Below the pieces are notes generated by a model. The model did not search any database and was not told where the DNA came from. It was given only the letters and a program-made list of their open reading frames with translations. From positions 1 to 64,000 of the forward strand of contig UCIV01000009.1 in the NCBI GenBank assembly GCA_900472575.1: a DNA stretch of 64,000 nt, given 5' to 3'. A program made the translations under genes and the position numbers. This document shows positions 17,325-26,715 of this stretch, in pieces; the first letter of the stretch is position 1, and each line of letters begins with the position of its first letter. Source of the stretch: Hyphomicrobiales bacterium. GTDB taxonomy: Bacteria; Pseudomonadota; Alphaproteobacteria; Rhizobiales; Rhizobiaceae.

Positions 17325-17809
17325 TTCTGGACAACCTCGACATTTCCGTCAGCCCTCACCACGCCGGTGACGGTAACTCCACTCTCAGTGTTTCGGACTC
17401 GGATCGAGTCTCCGGTCATGGCATCCTGCAGAGCCGATCCGGCAGCCGAAATCGTCAGGCCGCCAACATTGAACATGATACGGATCGCCTTGCCGCGCTC
17501 GATCGTGTAGGGCTCACGCAGCGAGGAAACCGGGATAGTCCGTCCCGCCACCAGCGTCCGCTTTGCCACCTTGCCGATGACATCTGTGACGCTTGACGTG
17601 TATCCGCCGGCCAGGTTCGGATTGGTCACTTCGACCTCCATGACCTGGCTTGAGGAGATGATATCGCCCGGGAAGATCGTCGATGTGGGAACGACGGCAT
17701 AAAGAGGCTGGGCAACCGCGACCTGCGATCCGGCACCAGCGATGAACAGCAGTGACAGGATAACCCCGCCGACAGCCGACCGAAGTGCATTTACACTAGG
17801 AAACATCAT
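17321..17809 (-). CDS. flgA: Flagellar P-ring assembly chaperone FlgA
   Basis: 162 aa. The signal peptide covers about 1-33, followed by a SAF-like domain (PTSTIFPGDIISSSQVMEVEV near 43-63) and a C-terminal AIRIMFNVGGLTISAAGSALQDAMTGDSIRVRNTESG-type region characteristic of FlgA. It assists FlgI polymerisation in the periplasm. It lies between flgG and flgI and overlaps flgI. Confidence 0.94.
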   Translation of the reverse strand: MMFPSVNALRSAVGGVILSLLFIAGAGSQVAVAQPLYAVVPTSTIFPGDIISSSQVMEVEVTNPNLAGGYTSSVTDVIGKVAKRTLVAGRTIPVSSLREPYTIERGKAIRIMFNVGGLTISAAGSALQDAMTGDSIRVRNTESGVTVTGVVRADGNVEVVQK

Positions 17810-17830
17810 GTTTGCCCGCCTCTTAATCCG

Positions 17831-18619
17831 TTACTTCAGATTCTTACTGACGATCTGAGCCATCTCATCCGCTGTCGTGATGACCTTGGAGTTCATTTCG
17901 TAAGCGCGCTGTGCGGAAATCAGGTCAGTGATTTCCTTGACGGAATCGACGTTCGAGCTTTCGAGATAACCCTGCTTCAGATAGCCGTAGCCGGTATCCA
18001 GCGGCGAACCGACAACTGCATCGCCGGACGCTTCCGTGACCGCGAAAAGGTTGTCGCCCAGCGGACGCAGACCTGCATCATTGGCAAAAAGCGCCACCTG
18101 CAGCTGACCGACCTGTGTCATGTTATCCTGTTCGCCGATGCGAACCGAGACGGTGCCGTCCTGAGCGATAGTGACTTCGGTAGCGTCCTGCGGAATGGTG
18201 ATCGCGGGAATGACGCCGTAGCCGTCGATCGTCACCAGACGGCCGTTGGCATCCTTGTTGAATGCACCGGCACGCGTATAAAGCGTCGTACCGTCCGAGC
18301 CTTCGATCTGGAACCAGCCATTGCCGACGATTGCGGCATCAAGCGTATTGCTTGTCTGGGAAATTTCACCCTGTTCGAACAGCTTGCGAACAGCCGATGT
18401 CTGCACGCCGAGACCGATATTGGCGCCTTCCGGCACAACCGACTGGTTGGCGCGGTTGGCGACGCCTGCGGCGCGTTCGGTCTGATAGAGAAGGTCGGTA
18501 AACTCCGCCCGGCCGCGCTTGAAGGCGGTCGTGTTGATGTTGGCGATGTTGTTGGCGATGACTTCGAGGTTCGTCTGCTGGGCATTCATACCCGTTGCAG
18601 CAATGGCGAGTGCTCTCAT
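17831..18619 (-). CDS. flgG: Flagellar distal rod protein FlgG
   Basis: 262 aa, the standard FlgG length. N-terminal rod motif [33 protein letters not shown] is at about 3-36, and the C-terminal rod motif [29 protein letters not shown] at about 218-246. It forms the distal rod. It lies between fliE and flgA in the rod operon. Confidence 0.97.
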   Translation of the reverse strand: MRALAIAATGMNAQQTNLEVIANNIANINTTAFKRGRAEFTDLLYQTERAAGVANRANQSVVPEGANIGLGVQTSAVRKLFEQGEISQTSNTLDAAIVGNGWFQIEGSDGTTLYTRAGAFNKDANGRLVTIDGYGVIPAITIPQDATEVTIAQDGTVSVRIGEQDNMTQVGQLQVALFANDAGLRPLGDNLFAVTEASGDAVVGSPLDTGYGYLKQGYLESSNVDSVKEITDLISAQRAYEMNSKVITTADEMAQIVSKNLK

Positions 18620-18639
18620 GGACGTGAAACCTCTTTATC

Positions 18640-18987
18640 CTAGATCTGCATTTTGGAAATTTCGAGATAGGCCGATACGACCTTGTCTCGAAGGGCGACC
18701 GCGGTCTGGAGCGTGCGATTGGCTTCCATGACAGCATCGACGACTTCGCGCGTATCTGCCTTGCCCTGAATGCCGGCAAAGGACATCGCTTCGCCTTGCT
18801 TCACGCTATCGAGCGCACCCTTGGCGGCATCAGCAAGAAAACTGCCGAATGTTGGCCCCGCAACACCGGTTGCAACCGTACCGACTGCGGCGCCCAGCAT
18901 GTTCGACATGCTGCTGGAGGTGGTCTCCGTCTGGTCGAGACCAGTGGACTTTTTCAGCGCACCGATGCTTGAAATGCTATCGATCAT
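18640..18987 (-). CDS. fliE: Flagellar hook-basal body complex protein FliE
   Basis: 115 aa. A Ser/Gly-rich N-terminus (about 1-55) precedes the FliE helical domain with VDAVMEANRTLQTAVALRDKVVSAYLEISKMQI at the end. FliE joins the MS ring to the rod. It is 3 bp from flgC, in the order flgB-flgC-fliE-flgG. Confidence 0.95.
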   Translation of the reverse strand: MIDSISSIGALKKSTGLDQTETTSSSMSNMLGAAVGTVATGVAGPTFGSFLADAAKGALDSVKQGEAMSFAGIQGKADTREVVDAVMEANRTLQTAVALRDKVVSAYLEISKMQI

Positions 18988-18989
18988 AG

Positions 18990-19403
18990 TTAACCTTTCA
19001 ACAAATCGATTGTCGACGAGATCAGATCCCGCGTCTGCTTGATGCTCTGCAGGTTTGCCTCGTAGCTGCGATTGGCTTCGCGAAGGTCGGCCATCTCGAT
19101 CAGCACATTGACGTTCGGATATTTGACCATGCCCTGCGCATTTGCAGCGGGGTGGTCGGGATCGTATTCCTCGGTAAACTTGCCCTCATCAGCGCCGATC
19201 TTCTTGACATCCACCATGTTGATGCCGCTGGCGCGATCCATCTCATTACCGAAGGTGATGATCTTGCGACGATAGGGATCCGCACCCGAGGTGTCGCCGG
19301 TCGTACGTGCGTTTGCGATGTTTTCAGAAACGACGCGCAGGCGGGTGGACTGGGCTTCCATTCCACTGCCTGCGATCTTGAGCGAAGCGATCAAAGAGTC
19401 CAT
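18990..19403 (-). CDS. flgC: Flagellar proximal rod protein FlgC
   Basis: 137 aa. N-terminal [29 protein letters not shown] (about 8-36) and C-terminal [43 protein letters not shown] are classic FlgC features. It forms the proximal rod with FlgB. It lies 3 bp from flgB. Confidence 0.97.
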   Translation of the reverse strand: MDSLIASLKIAGSGMEAQSTRLRVVSENIANARTTGDTSGADPYRRKIITFGNEMDRASGINMVDVKKIGADEGKFTEEYDPDHPAANAQGMVKYPNVNVLIEMADLREANRSYEANLQSIKQTRDLISSTIDLLKG

Positions 19404-19405
19404 TT

Positions 19406-19813
19406 TTATTTACCCAATGCCGTCAGCATCATTCTGTTGATATTTTGAACGAGAAGGGTGTTCAGCTCGAACTGCCGCTTGATCTCGCCCATCTTCGACA
19501 TTTCCGACGCCAATGAGACTGTATTGCCGGATTCCTGGACGCCTATCTCCTGATTGAGCTTAGAGTCCTTCAGCTCAACCCGACCATTCCCGGCGATGTC
19601 CGCGGTCATGTGAGCCGCATTCGTCCTCGCCATTTCCATGGACCCGAGACCACTTGCCGACTTGAGTTCGGCATCGAAAGGCGTCAGATCCTTGGAGACG
19701 TATTTCGGCGTGTTGGCGTTGGCGATGTTCGTCGTCGTCACCTGCTGTCGAACGGACAGCCATTCCGCCTGTCGAGACGCAAGCTCGAACAACTGAATCG
19801 GCTGCATGGTCAT
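19406..19813 (-). CDS. flgB: Flagellar proximal rod protein FlgB
   Basis: 135 aa from the ATG at 19813. This start is chosen because GGAG lies nine bases upstream and the protein then opens [23 protein letters not shown]; the frame extends to 19906 without a better start. The rod motif [21 protein letters not shown] is at about 26-46. It is the first gene of the ten-gene flgB-to-fliP operon and diverges from flgF, so 19814-20029 holds promoters for both directions. Confidence 0.95.
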   Translation of the reverse strand: MTMQPIQLFELASRQAEWLSVRQQVTTTNIANANTPKYVSKDLTPFDAELKSASGLGSMEMARTNAAHMTADIAGNGRVELKDSKLNQEIGVQESGNTVSLASEMSKMGEIKRQFELNTLLVQNINRMMLTALGK

Positions 19814-20029
19814 GGTTGTTCTCCATCTTGTTGTCCCGGACGCTAGAGAGACAATCTTGCGCGGGACTTGCGGTAGGCGCAGCCCGCCGATTTGCCGTAT
19901 CCGCACGCATTTTCCCCCTCGCTAAACCAAACAGGTTCGCGCAAGCCCGGGCTCTTAACTGTCTCCTTCAAATCGCCACAGCTCTCCCGCGCGGGGGCAT
20001 GCGCCGTATCCGTAAATCAGGAGACATCC

Positions 20030-20764
20030 ATGCAATCCGGTATCTATGTCGGCATTTCCTCGCAGATCGCTCTCGAGCGTCGCCTCACCACGATCTCCGA
20101 CAATATTGCCAACATGAATACGGTCGGCTTTCGTTCGACTGAGGTGAAGTTCGATCAGATCCTCAGCCAGACCCAGAACGAGAACAACACCAAGATCGCA
20201 TTCGTCTCCCAGGGCAATGACTACCTCTCCATGCGTAATGGCGAGCTTGAGCAGACCGGGAATTCCCTGGATTTCGCCGTCAAAGGCGACGCGTGGTTCG
20301 CCATTCAGACACCTCAAGGTCAGGTTCTGACACGTGACGGACGGTTTTCCATGTCGCTTACGGGTGAACTCATTTCGACGAATGGCTACCCCGTTCTCGA
20401 TGGCGGCGGCGCTCCGATCCAGCTCGATCCGAGAGCCCCGACACCAAAGGTCGGCCAGGACGGACGCATCATGCAGGGCGACCGCGCGGTCGGACAGATC
20501 GGCGTATTCTCGGTCGATATCGACAAGGGTTTCTACCGCGCTGACAACAGCGGCATCATCCCCACCGACACGCCGCAGGCGGTCGTCGATACCATGGGCG
20601 TCGGCGTCATGCAGGGCTTCCTCGAACAGTCCAACGTCAATGCCATCGGCGAGATGACCCAGCTGATCCAGGTGAACCGCGCGTTCGAAAGCATTTCCTC
20701 GCTGATGAGCACCAGTGAAGACAACTTCTCATCCGCCATGAGAACGCTGGGCGGTAGCCAGTAG
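20030..20764 (+). CDS. flgF: Flagellar rod protein FlgF
   Basis: 244 aa from the ATG at 20030, preceded by TCAGGAGA with good spacing; the longer frame from 19892 is rejected because its extension has no rod motif. N-terminal ALERRLTTISDNIANMNTVGFRS is at about 12-34, and the C-terminal rod motif EQSNVNAIGEMTQLIQVNRAFESI is near 204-227. It is part of the rod. It begins the plus-strand flgF-fliI-orf-motA-fliM-fliN-fliG-flhB run. Confidence 0.95.
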   Translation: MQSGIYVGISSQIALERRLTTISDNIANMNTVGFRSTEVKFDQILSQTQNENNTKIAFVSQGNDYLSMRNGELEQTGNSLDFAVKGDAWFAIQTPQGQVLTRDGRFSMSLTGELISTNGYPVLDGGGAPIQLDPRAPTPKVGQDGRIMQGDRAVGQIGVFSVDIDKGFYRADNSGIIPTDTPQAVVDTMGVGVMQGFLEQSNVNAIGEMTQLIQVNRAFESISSLMSTSEDNFSSAMRTLGGSQ

Positions 20765-20775
20765 GACGCACGCGG

Positions 20776-22200
20776 ATGACGACGACCCAATCCGATTTTC
20801 AGCCGGTTAGCGAACCGGTCACCTCACCAGTCGTGATGCCACGACTGGAACGTCTGTCGGACATGGCGGCGCATTATGCAAATCCTTCGAGCGTCCTGTC
20901 CTGGGGCGGTCGGGTGAGGATGATCGCGGCCGGATATTACACCGTCAGTGGCCTTTCCAGACATGTTCGCCTTGGCGAATTCGTTTCGCATCAGAGTGCT
21001 ACTGGCGCGCATATGGGCGAGGTCGTGCGTGTCGAGCCCGATCTCATCTATGTCTGCCCTATCGAGCCGGGCGAGCCGATCGGTGTCGGCGATCTCGTGC
21101 TGCGTACCGGCGAATTCCGGCTGGCTCCCAGCGAGAGCTGGTGCGGTCGAACGATCAATTCACTCTGCAGACCGATCGACGGCAAAGGCCCATTGCGGGA
21201 AGGCTCGGTGCAGCGTTCAATCAACACCCTGCCGCCGCCATCCATGACCCGCAGGCGGGTCGATACCTCGTTCCGCACCGGCGTGAAGGCGATCGATATC
21301 TTTGCCCCTATCTGTTACGGGCAGCGTCTGGGCATTTTCGCCGGTTCAGGCGTCGGCAAATCAACGCTTCTATCGATGCTGGCAAAGGCAGATGCCTTCG
21401 ACCGGGTGGTCATAACGCTGGTCGGCGAACGTGGCCGCGAAGTGCGCGAGTTCATCGAAGACACTCTGGGCGACAACGTTGCCAAAGCGGTGATCGTTGT
21501 CACCACCAGCGACGAAAGCCCGATGCTACGCAAGATGGCCCCGCTGGTGGGCATGACGATCGCGGAAAATTTTCGTGATCAGGGACTGAACGTGCTGTTC
21601 ATCGCCGACAGCGTGACGCGATTTGCGCATGCGATCCGCGAGGTCGCGATCGCGGCAGGCGAGCCGCCGGTCGCGCGAGGCTATCCGGCTTCAGTCTTTA
21701 CCGAGCTGCCGCGCCTTCTGGAACGTGCCGGCCCCGGCATCGAAGGCACGGGCACGATCACGGCAATCATCTCGATCCTCGTCGACGGCGACAATCACAA
21801 CGACCCGATCGCCGACTCGACCCGCGGTATCCTTGACGGACATATCGTGCTTGACCGTGCACTTGCCGACGAAGGACGGTATCCGCCGGTCAATCCGCTT
21901 TCCTCGATCTCGCGTCTCGCCCGCAAGGCATGGACCGGGGATCAGGAACGACTGGTCTCCAGATTGAAGGGGCTGATCAGCGTTTACGAGGAGACAAAGG
22001 ATCTTCGCCTTATCGGCGGCTACAGGCCCGGCGCGGATCCCGATCTCGACATGGCCGTCAAGCAGGTGCCGATCATCTATGACGTGCTGAAGCAATCACC
22101 TGGCGATGCGGCGGTCATCGACGCCTATACCGAACTCGCCAATGCCCTGAAGGCATCTCTCAGCAATACCAATCGCCCAATGCCGGCAGGAAAGAGATGA
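20776..22200 (+). CDS. fliI: Flagellar export ATPase FliI
   Basis: 474 aa. The Walker A motif GSGVGKST is at about 190-197 and the Walker B-type strand LNVLFIADSVTRFA at about 272-285. FliI-specific GERGREVREFIED follows the P-loop. It powers or assists substrate loading at the flagellar export gate, normally with FliH and FliJ. It is 11 bp after flgF, and its stop overlaps the next gene (ATGA). The proposed FliH partner is encoded at 4701-5348. Confidence 0.97.
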   Translation: MTTTQSDFQPVSEPVTSPVVMPRLERLSDMAAHYANPSSVLSWGGRVRMIAAGYYTVSGLSRHVRLGEFVSHQSATGAHMGEVVRVEPDLIYVCPIEPGEPIGVGDLVLRTGEFRLAPSESWCGRTINSLCRPIDGKGPLREGSVQRSINTLPPPSMTRRRVDTSFRTGVKAIDIFAPICYGQRLGIFAGSGVGKSTLLSMLAKADAFDRVVITLVGERGREVREFIEDTLGDNVAKAVIVVTTSDESPMLRKMAPLVGMTIAENFRDQGLNVLFIADSVTRFAHAIREVAIAAGEPPVARGYPASVFTELPRLLERAGPGIEGTGTITAIISILVDGDNHNDPIADSTRGILDGHIVLDRALADEGRYPPVNPLSSISRLARKAWTGDQERLVSRLKGLISVYEETKDLRLIGGYRPGADPDLDMAVKQVPIIYDVLKQSPGDAAVIDAYTELANALKASLSNTNRPMPAGKR

Positions 22201-22772
22201 GCATGAAAACCAGGCTCTTTGGTAAAACCAGATCCGGCAGGCATCAAGCTTCAGGGCCGGCAACGACTTTAGACAAGCCGATCGACCGCTGGCTTGTCGC
22301 CTCGCTGGTCGGATTTTCGATGTTGTGCGCCGCCTTCCCCTGGTATGTCTTCTTCAACCAGGAGAAATTCGGGGTCAACGTAGCCGGCTGGGAAGGGCTT
22401 CGCGACGTTCGCCACGCGCGTCCAGCCGGTGAGGCCGGCATCGGCGCAATGCGCGATCCGCAGCAGGACGAAGTCGAGCGCGCACTTCTGCGCGAGATGG
22501 AAACCGACCGGCTGACCACCGCTGCAATACCGTCGACGCCATCCGGTAACGGATCGGATGCAGGCGGCTTCGAAGATCAGGCGTTTCCCGGCGGCACTGA
22601 ATTCAAGCTGCTGCATGTCGCCAACGGCCGCGCACTGATCGAAAACGGCAACGGCATTTTTCTCGTCCAGATCGGCTCGAAGCTTCCGGATAGCTCGCGT
22701 CTGGCAGGCTTGCGGCAACGCAATGGCAAATGGGAAATCGTGACCTCGGCAGGCAAGGTCTATGGCGAATAG
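22197..22772 (+). CDS. Membrane-anchored protein of unknown function after fliI
   Basis: 191 aa. A basic N-terminus is followed by one membrane helix at about 36-54 (SLVGFSMLCAAFPWYVFF), an extracytoplasmic linker (about 55-130) and a compact C-terminal domain (about 135-191) with pattern LLHVANGRALIENGNGIFLV then a closing KWEIVTSAGKVYGE. The last part recalls PilP/GspC-type homology-region folds, but this is only an impression. It is translationally coupled to fliI (ATGA) and precedes motA. It is not FliJ, which is a soluble coiled coil. A role in the export apparatus or motor is inferred from position. Confidence 0.75.
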   Translation: MSMKTRLFGKTRSGRHQASGPATTLDKPIDRWLVASLVGFSMLCAAFPWYVFFNQEKFGVNVAGWEGLRDVRHARPAGEAGIGAMRDPQQDEVERALLREMETDRLTTAAIPSTPSGNGSDAGGFEDQAFPGGTEFKLLHVANGRALIENGNGIFLVQIGSKLPDSSRLAGLRQRNGKWEIVTSAGKVYGE

Positions 22773-22899
22773 CTGCGCCGGATCTCCTCAGCGGCGTTCG
22801 AGGCCATTCGGTCGCATCGCCCCGCGAACTACAACAGTCTCACGCAAGGCAGCTGCCTTATCGGTTTAGTCTAGGACAAGCGTTGGATACGAGCTTACA

Positions 22900-23772
22900 A
22901 TGAATCTTATTATCGGATTTGTCATCACGGTCGGCTGTATCATTGGCGGCTACATGGCTATGGGCGGGCATGTCGCGCTCCTCATGCAGCCGTTCGAACT
23001 GGTCGTTATCGGTGGTGCGGGCGTCGGCAGCTTCATCATGGCGAACCCGATGAAGGTGCTTAAGGATTCCGGCAAGGCGATCGGCGAGATCTTCAAGAAT
23101 GCCGTTCCCAAGGAGCGGGCCTATCTCGAAGTGCTCGGCGTGCTTTATTCGTTGATGCGCGACCTGCGCACCAAATCACGTAACGAGATCGAAGCGCATA
23201 TCGACAATCCCGCAGAATCGCCGATATTCCAGTCAGCGCCATCGGTTCTGAAGGATACCGAACTTACCTCCTTCATCTGCGACTATGTCCGACTGATCAT
23301 CATCGGCAACGCACGCTCCCACGAGATCGAAGCGTTGATGGACGAAGAGATCGAGACGATCCTTCATGATCGCCTGAAGCCGTATCATTCGATCCAGCTG
23401 ATGGGCGACGCCTTCCCAGCGCTCGGCATCATCGCGGCGGTTCTCGGCGTCATCAAGGCGATGAGCCATATCAACGAATCTCCCGAGGTACTCGGCGGCC
23501 TGATCGGCGCGGCTCTCGTCGGCACGATGCTCGGCATCTTCCTTTCCTACTGCCTGTGCAACCCGATCGTCTCGCAGATCAAGATCGTGCGCACCAAGCA
23601 GCACCGGCTTTACATTATCGTCAAGCAGACCCTGCTTGCCTACATGAACGGCTCGGTACCGCAGGTGGCGCTTGAGTACGGCCGCAAGACGATCTCCTCC
23701 TCCGACCGTCCGTCGATCGACTCGGTCGAGCAGGAAATGATGAAGCCCGGCGGCGACACGAAGGCGGCTTAA
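22900..23772 (+). CDS. motA: Flagellar motor stator protein MotA
   Basis: 290 aa. Four membrane segments are visible: about 2-20, 30-48, 170-190 and 200-220. The cytoplasmic loop contains the charged stretch [27 protein letters not shown] at about 74-100, and the conserved Pro-rich [19 protein letters not shown] region is at about 169-187. With MotB it forms the proton channel. It lies 127 bp after the preceding gene, so a separate promoter is possible, and is 5 bp from fliM. Confidence 0.96.
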   Translation: MNLIIGFVITVGCIIGGYMAMGGHVALLMQPFELVVIGGAGVGSFIMANPMKVLKDSGKAIGEIFKNAVPKERAYLEVLGVLYSLMRDLRTKSRNEIEAHIDNPAESPIFQSAPSVLKDTELTSFICDYVRLIIIGNARSHEIEALMDEEIETILHDRLKPYHSIQLMGDAFPALGIIAAVLGVIKAMSHINESPEVLGGLIGAALVGTMLGIFLSYCLCNPIVSQIKIVRTKQHRLYIIVKQTLLAYMNGSVPQVALEYGRKTISSSDRPSIDSVEQEMMKPGGDTKAA

Positions 23773-23777
23773 CGACA

Positions 23778-24731
23778 ATGACCAGCAACAACCAAGCTTC
23801 GCAAGCACAGCCAGCCATGGAGCGGGCACTCCTGGCCCGCCTGACGGGTTCGCTCGGCGACCAGAAAACGCTGGAGCGTCTGGCCCAGGATTTCGGTACT
23901 CTCTACCAGAGCTTCCTTCCGGACGTGCTGCAGAGCGAACTCGGGCTTTCGGTCGAAGTTATCTTCGCTGGATACAGATCCGGCCTGATGAGCGAGCTGG
24001 TTGGCAGGCTGGGCGATAATGTCGTGCTGGCCGATGCAACCTTGCGCAACTGGTGCCCGAAATTCGTCATCGCCTGCGACAATGCCTTCGTCATCACGCT
24101 GATGGAAAACATGCTCGGCGCAACGCCGGATTCGATTTTCCAACCGCCGCGCCGGGCTCTATCACAGATCGAGCTGGATCTTTCGACGATGGTCTTCGAC
24201 AAGATAGCTCAGGTATTGCGTTCCGGTGTGAACGCACCGGGCGGCTTCGAAACGACGATCGAGAGGCCTCACAATGCCGATGCAAGGCCGATGCTGGAAG
24301 ACGAAGAGGCCGATCCCTTCGCCATGTCCATCCGGGTCGAGCTGAAGCTAGGCAAGATCGCTTCCGAATTCTTCCTCGTCATCCCGCAGAAATATCTGCT
24401 CAAGACGACCATTACACTGCCGAAATCGAAGGGTGACTTCTCCCGTGAGCAGGATGCCTGGTCGGAAAGCATGTCCGAGCAAGTTCGCCGGTCACGGGTA
24501 ACGCTGGAAGCCAAGATTTCCCTTGAGTCCCTGACACTCGAGACGATTTCCAAGCTTGTGGCAGGCGACGTGATTGCCTTCCGGGACAAGGAAGAGATCA
24601 TCGTCGATGTCAGTGCCAATGGCCGCGAGATGTATAACTGCGAGTTCGGCAGAAGCGGCGAGAACTACACCGTCCGCGTCAAGGACAATGTGAGCAACGA
24701 AAACGACATTTTGAAACATCTGCTTGGCTAG
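23778..24731 (+). CDS. fliM: Flagellar switch protein FliM
   Basis: 317 aa. The middle CheC-like domain (about 35-225) and C-terminal SpoA domain (about 240-317, with VTLEAKISLESLTLETISKLVAGDVIAF) are present. The N-terminus (MTSNNQASQAQPAMERALL) has no recognisable LSQxEIDALL CheY-binding segment. FliM forms the switch C ring with FliG and FliN. It starts 5 bp after motA and lies in the motA-fliM-fliN-fliG order typical of rhizobia. Confidence 0.92.
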   Translation: MTSNNQASQAQPAMERALLARLTGSLGDQKTLERLAQDFGTLYQSFLPDVLQSELGLSVEVIFAGYRSGLMSELVGRLGDNVVLADATLRNWCPKFVIACDNAFVITLMENMLGATPDSIFQPPRRALSQIELDLSTMVFDKIAQVLRSGVNAPGGFETTIERPHNADARPMLEDEEADPFAMSIRVELKLGKIASEFFLVIPQKYLLKTTITLPKSKGDFSREQDAWSESMSEQVRRSRVTLEAKISLESLTLETISKLVAGDVIAFRDKEEIIVDVSANGREMYNCEFGRSGENYTVRVKDNVSNENDILKHLLG

Positions 24732-24802
24732 GGCAGCGGACCTCCGGGGCTTGGTGGAAAAACACCGATAGTCGATAGATTTGGAACGGGAATGCTAATT
24801 TC

Positions 24803-25381
24803 ATGGCGACAAAGAAGACAGCTTCGACGGAAGAAAATGAACTGAACCCATCGGATTCGGACTTCGATTTCGACAATGCGGTCAACGAACTCCGTGGCGT
24901 GATGAAACACGATGCCGACGGTACGGCGCCGGCAGCTGACGACAGTTTCGGCTTCGACTTTCCGGCCGGCGGCGAAACGAACTCCGAATTGCCTTCATTC
25001 GGCGATGTTGCCACCACCAGCGATTTTGGCGGTGACAACGACTTCGGGGCAAGCAGCGATTTCGGCGGGAGCAGCGATTTCGACTACTCCATGCCCGAAA
25101 GCAAGCCGACTGCTGGCTCGGGGCTTAACAGCAACCTCGATCTCATCATGGATATCCCCATCGATGTTCATGTTGTGCTCGGAACCAGTCGCATTTCGGT
25201 GTCGAATCTGATGAACCTTCAGGAAGGTGCCGTCGTGGCGCTCGACAAGAAGATCGGCGAACCGGTCGATATCACCGTCAACGGGCGTCGCATTGCCCGT
25301 GGTGAGATCACGGTTCTCGAAGACGACGACACCCGCTTCGGTGTGAAGCTCATTGAAGTCATGAGCTCCAAAACTTCCTGA
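24803..25381 (+). CDS. fliN: Flagellar switch protein FliN
   Basis: 192 aa. The C-terminal SpoA domain is at about 112-188 ([28 protein letters not shown] and [21 protein letters not shown]). The N-terminal half is an acidic low-complexity extension with repeated DFGG/SDF units (about 70-92), so it is longer than enteric FliN. It sits between fliM and fliG. FliN forms the lower C ring and binds export proteins. Confidence 0.94.
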   Translation: MATKKTASTEENELNPSDSDFDFDNAVNELRGVMKHDADGTAPAADDSFGFDFPAGGETNSELPSFGDVATTSDFGGDNDFGASSDFGGSSDFDYSMPESKPTAGSGLNSNLDLIMDIPIDVHVVLGTSRISVSNLMNLQEGAVVALDKKIGEPVDITVNGRRIARGEITVLEDDDTRFGVKLIEVMSSKTS

Positions 25382-25414
25382 TCCAGGAAGTCGGAAGCAA
25401 AGAGGAAAAAGACC

Positions 25415-26458
25415 ATGATGGACTTTGAAGACTTCGGCGGGGCATTGACAGACAAACCTCTTTCCCAGGCGGAAAAGGCAGCAGCAGTGCTGCTCGCCAT
25501 GGGAAAGAATGTCGCCGGAAAGCTGCTCAAATTTTTCACCCAGGCAGAACTGCAGGCGATCATCGCCGCGGCGCAAACATTGCGCACCATTCCGCCGAAT
25601 GAACTTGCACAGCTCGTCAACGAATTTGAGGACCTGTTCACCGAAGGTGCAGGCCTTATGGACAACGCCAAGGTCATCGAGAGCATTCTCGAGGCTGGCC
25701 TTACCCCGGAAGAAGTCGACAGCCTTCTCGGTCGACGTATGGCTTTCCAGTCTTACGAAGAGTCCATCTGGGACCGGTTGCAGGAAGCCGATCCCGATTT
25801 CATCGCAACTTTCCTTATGCGCGAACATCCTCAGACCGTGGCCTACATCCTTTCGATGCTGCCGTCCGGTTTCGGTGCAAAGGTGCTGCTGAAACTGCCC
25901 GACGGCCAGCGCGCGGACATCATGAACCGCACGGTGAACCTGAAGAACGTCAACCCGAAGGCGGCGCAGATCATCGAGAACAAGGTCGTCGACCTGATTA
26001 CCGAGATCGAACGCGAGAAGAACTCCGTCGGCCCGATGAAGGTCGCGGAACTGATGAACGAACTGACCAAGCCCGACGTCGATACGCTGCTCAATTCTCT
26101 CGAGGAGATCAGCCAGGATGCCGTCGCAAAGGTTCGTCCGAAGATCTTCCTCTTCGAGGATATTCTCCTCATGCCGCAGCGCAGCCGCGTGCTGCTCTTG
26201 AACGACATTTCCGGCGAAGTGCTGACGATGGCGCTCAGAACCTCTTCCGCGCAGCTGCGCGAAAGTGTCCTGTCGTCGATCAGCCCGCGTTCTCGCCGCA
26301 TGATCGAATCCGATCTGCAGGTCGAGATGCCCGGCACCAATCCGCGCGAAATCGCGATTGCACGCCGCGCCATCGCACAGGAAGCGTTGCGTCTCGCCAA
26401 TTCGGGCCAGATCATCCTCAAGGATCCCGAAGCCCAGGCAGAGGGAGCGGCGGCCTGA
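25415..26458 (+). CDS. fliG: Flagellar switch protein FliG
   Basis: 347 aa, the usual length. The N-terminal domain (about 12-110, QAEKAAAVLLAMGKNVAGKLLKFF) is followed by the middle domain with EHPQTVAYILSML (about 132-144) and the C-terminal charged torque helix (about 275-305, LRESVLSSISPRSRRMIESDLQ). It couples MotA to the rotor and binds FliF. A GC hairpin follows the stop, and flhB begins 257 bp later. Confidence 0.97.
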   Translation: MMDFEDFGGALTDKPLSQAEKAAAVLLAMGKNVAGKLLKFFTQAELQAIIAAAQTLRTIPPNELAQLVNEFEDLFTEGAGLMDNAKVIESILEAGLTPEEVDSLLGRRMAFQSYEESIWDRLQEADPDFIATFLMREHPQTVAYILSMLPSGFGAKVLLKLPDGQRADIMNRTVNLKNVNPKAAQIIENKVVDLITEIEREKNSVGPMKVAELMNELTKPDVDTLLNSLEEISQDAVAKVRPKIFLFEDILLMPQRSRVLLLNDISGEVLTMALRTSSAQLRESVLSSISPRSRRMIESDLQVEMPGTNPREIAIARRAIAQEALRLANSGQIILKDPEAQAEGAAA

Positions 26459-26478
26459 ACGAGGCCGTGACACCAATC

Positions 26479-26502
26479 CCGCGCGCCCGGTTCGGCGCGC
26501 GG
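26479..26502 (+). terminator. GC-rich hairpin after fliG
   Basis: A 9-bp perfect stem CCGCGCGCC / GGCGCGCGG with a 6-nt loop lies 20 bp after the fliG stop. There is no T-run, so termination may be partial; flhB could be reached by read-through or have its own promoter in the 257-bp gap. Confidence 0.5.
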
Positions 26503-26715
26503 CACCATATCGGCCGCTGTTGATAACCGCGATACCGCCGGGGCTTAACGATTGCCCCTTTTCGATCCCATGAATAATGTCTGATGACCGCTTGCGTATC
26601 GGTGCGGAAACCTAGGGTTTCCTATCGATGCATCGTTATAGGTTTCTGCAGCATCCCTTTGCGGGGAACGACTGCAGGTTTCGGGGTCTGCTCCAGGGCC
26701 GTCAGGAAGGCGCTC

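Noticed and set aside
22197..22772. FliJ
   Set aside because: FliJ is a soluble coiled-coil protein of about 150 aa; this protein has a membrane helix and a beta-rich C-terminus.
24995..26476. 493-aa minus-strand open frame
   Set aside because: It is antisense to fliN and fliG.
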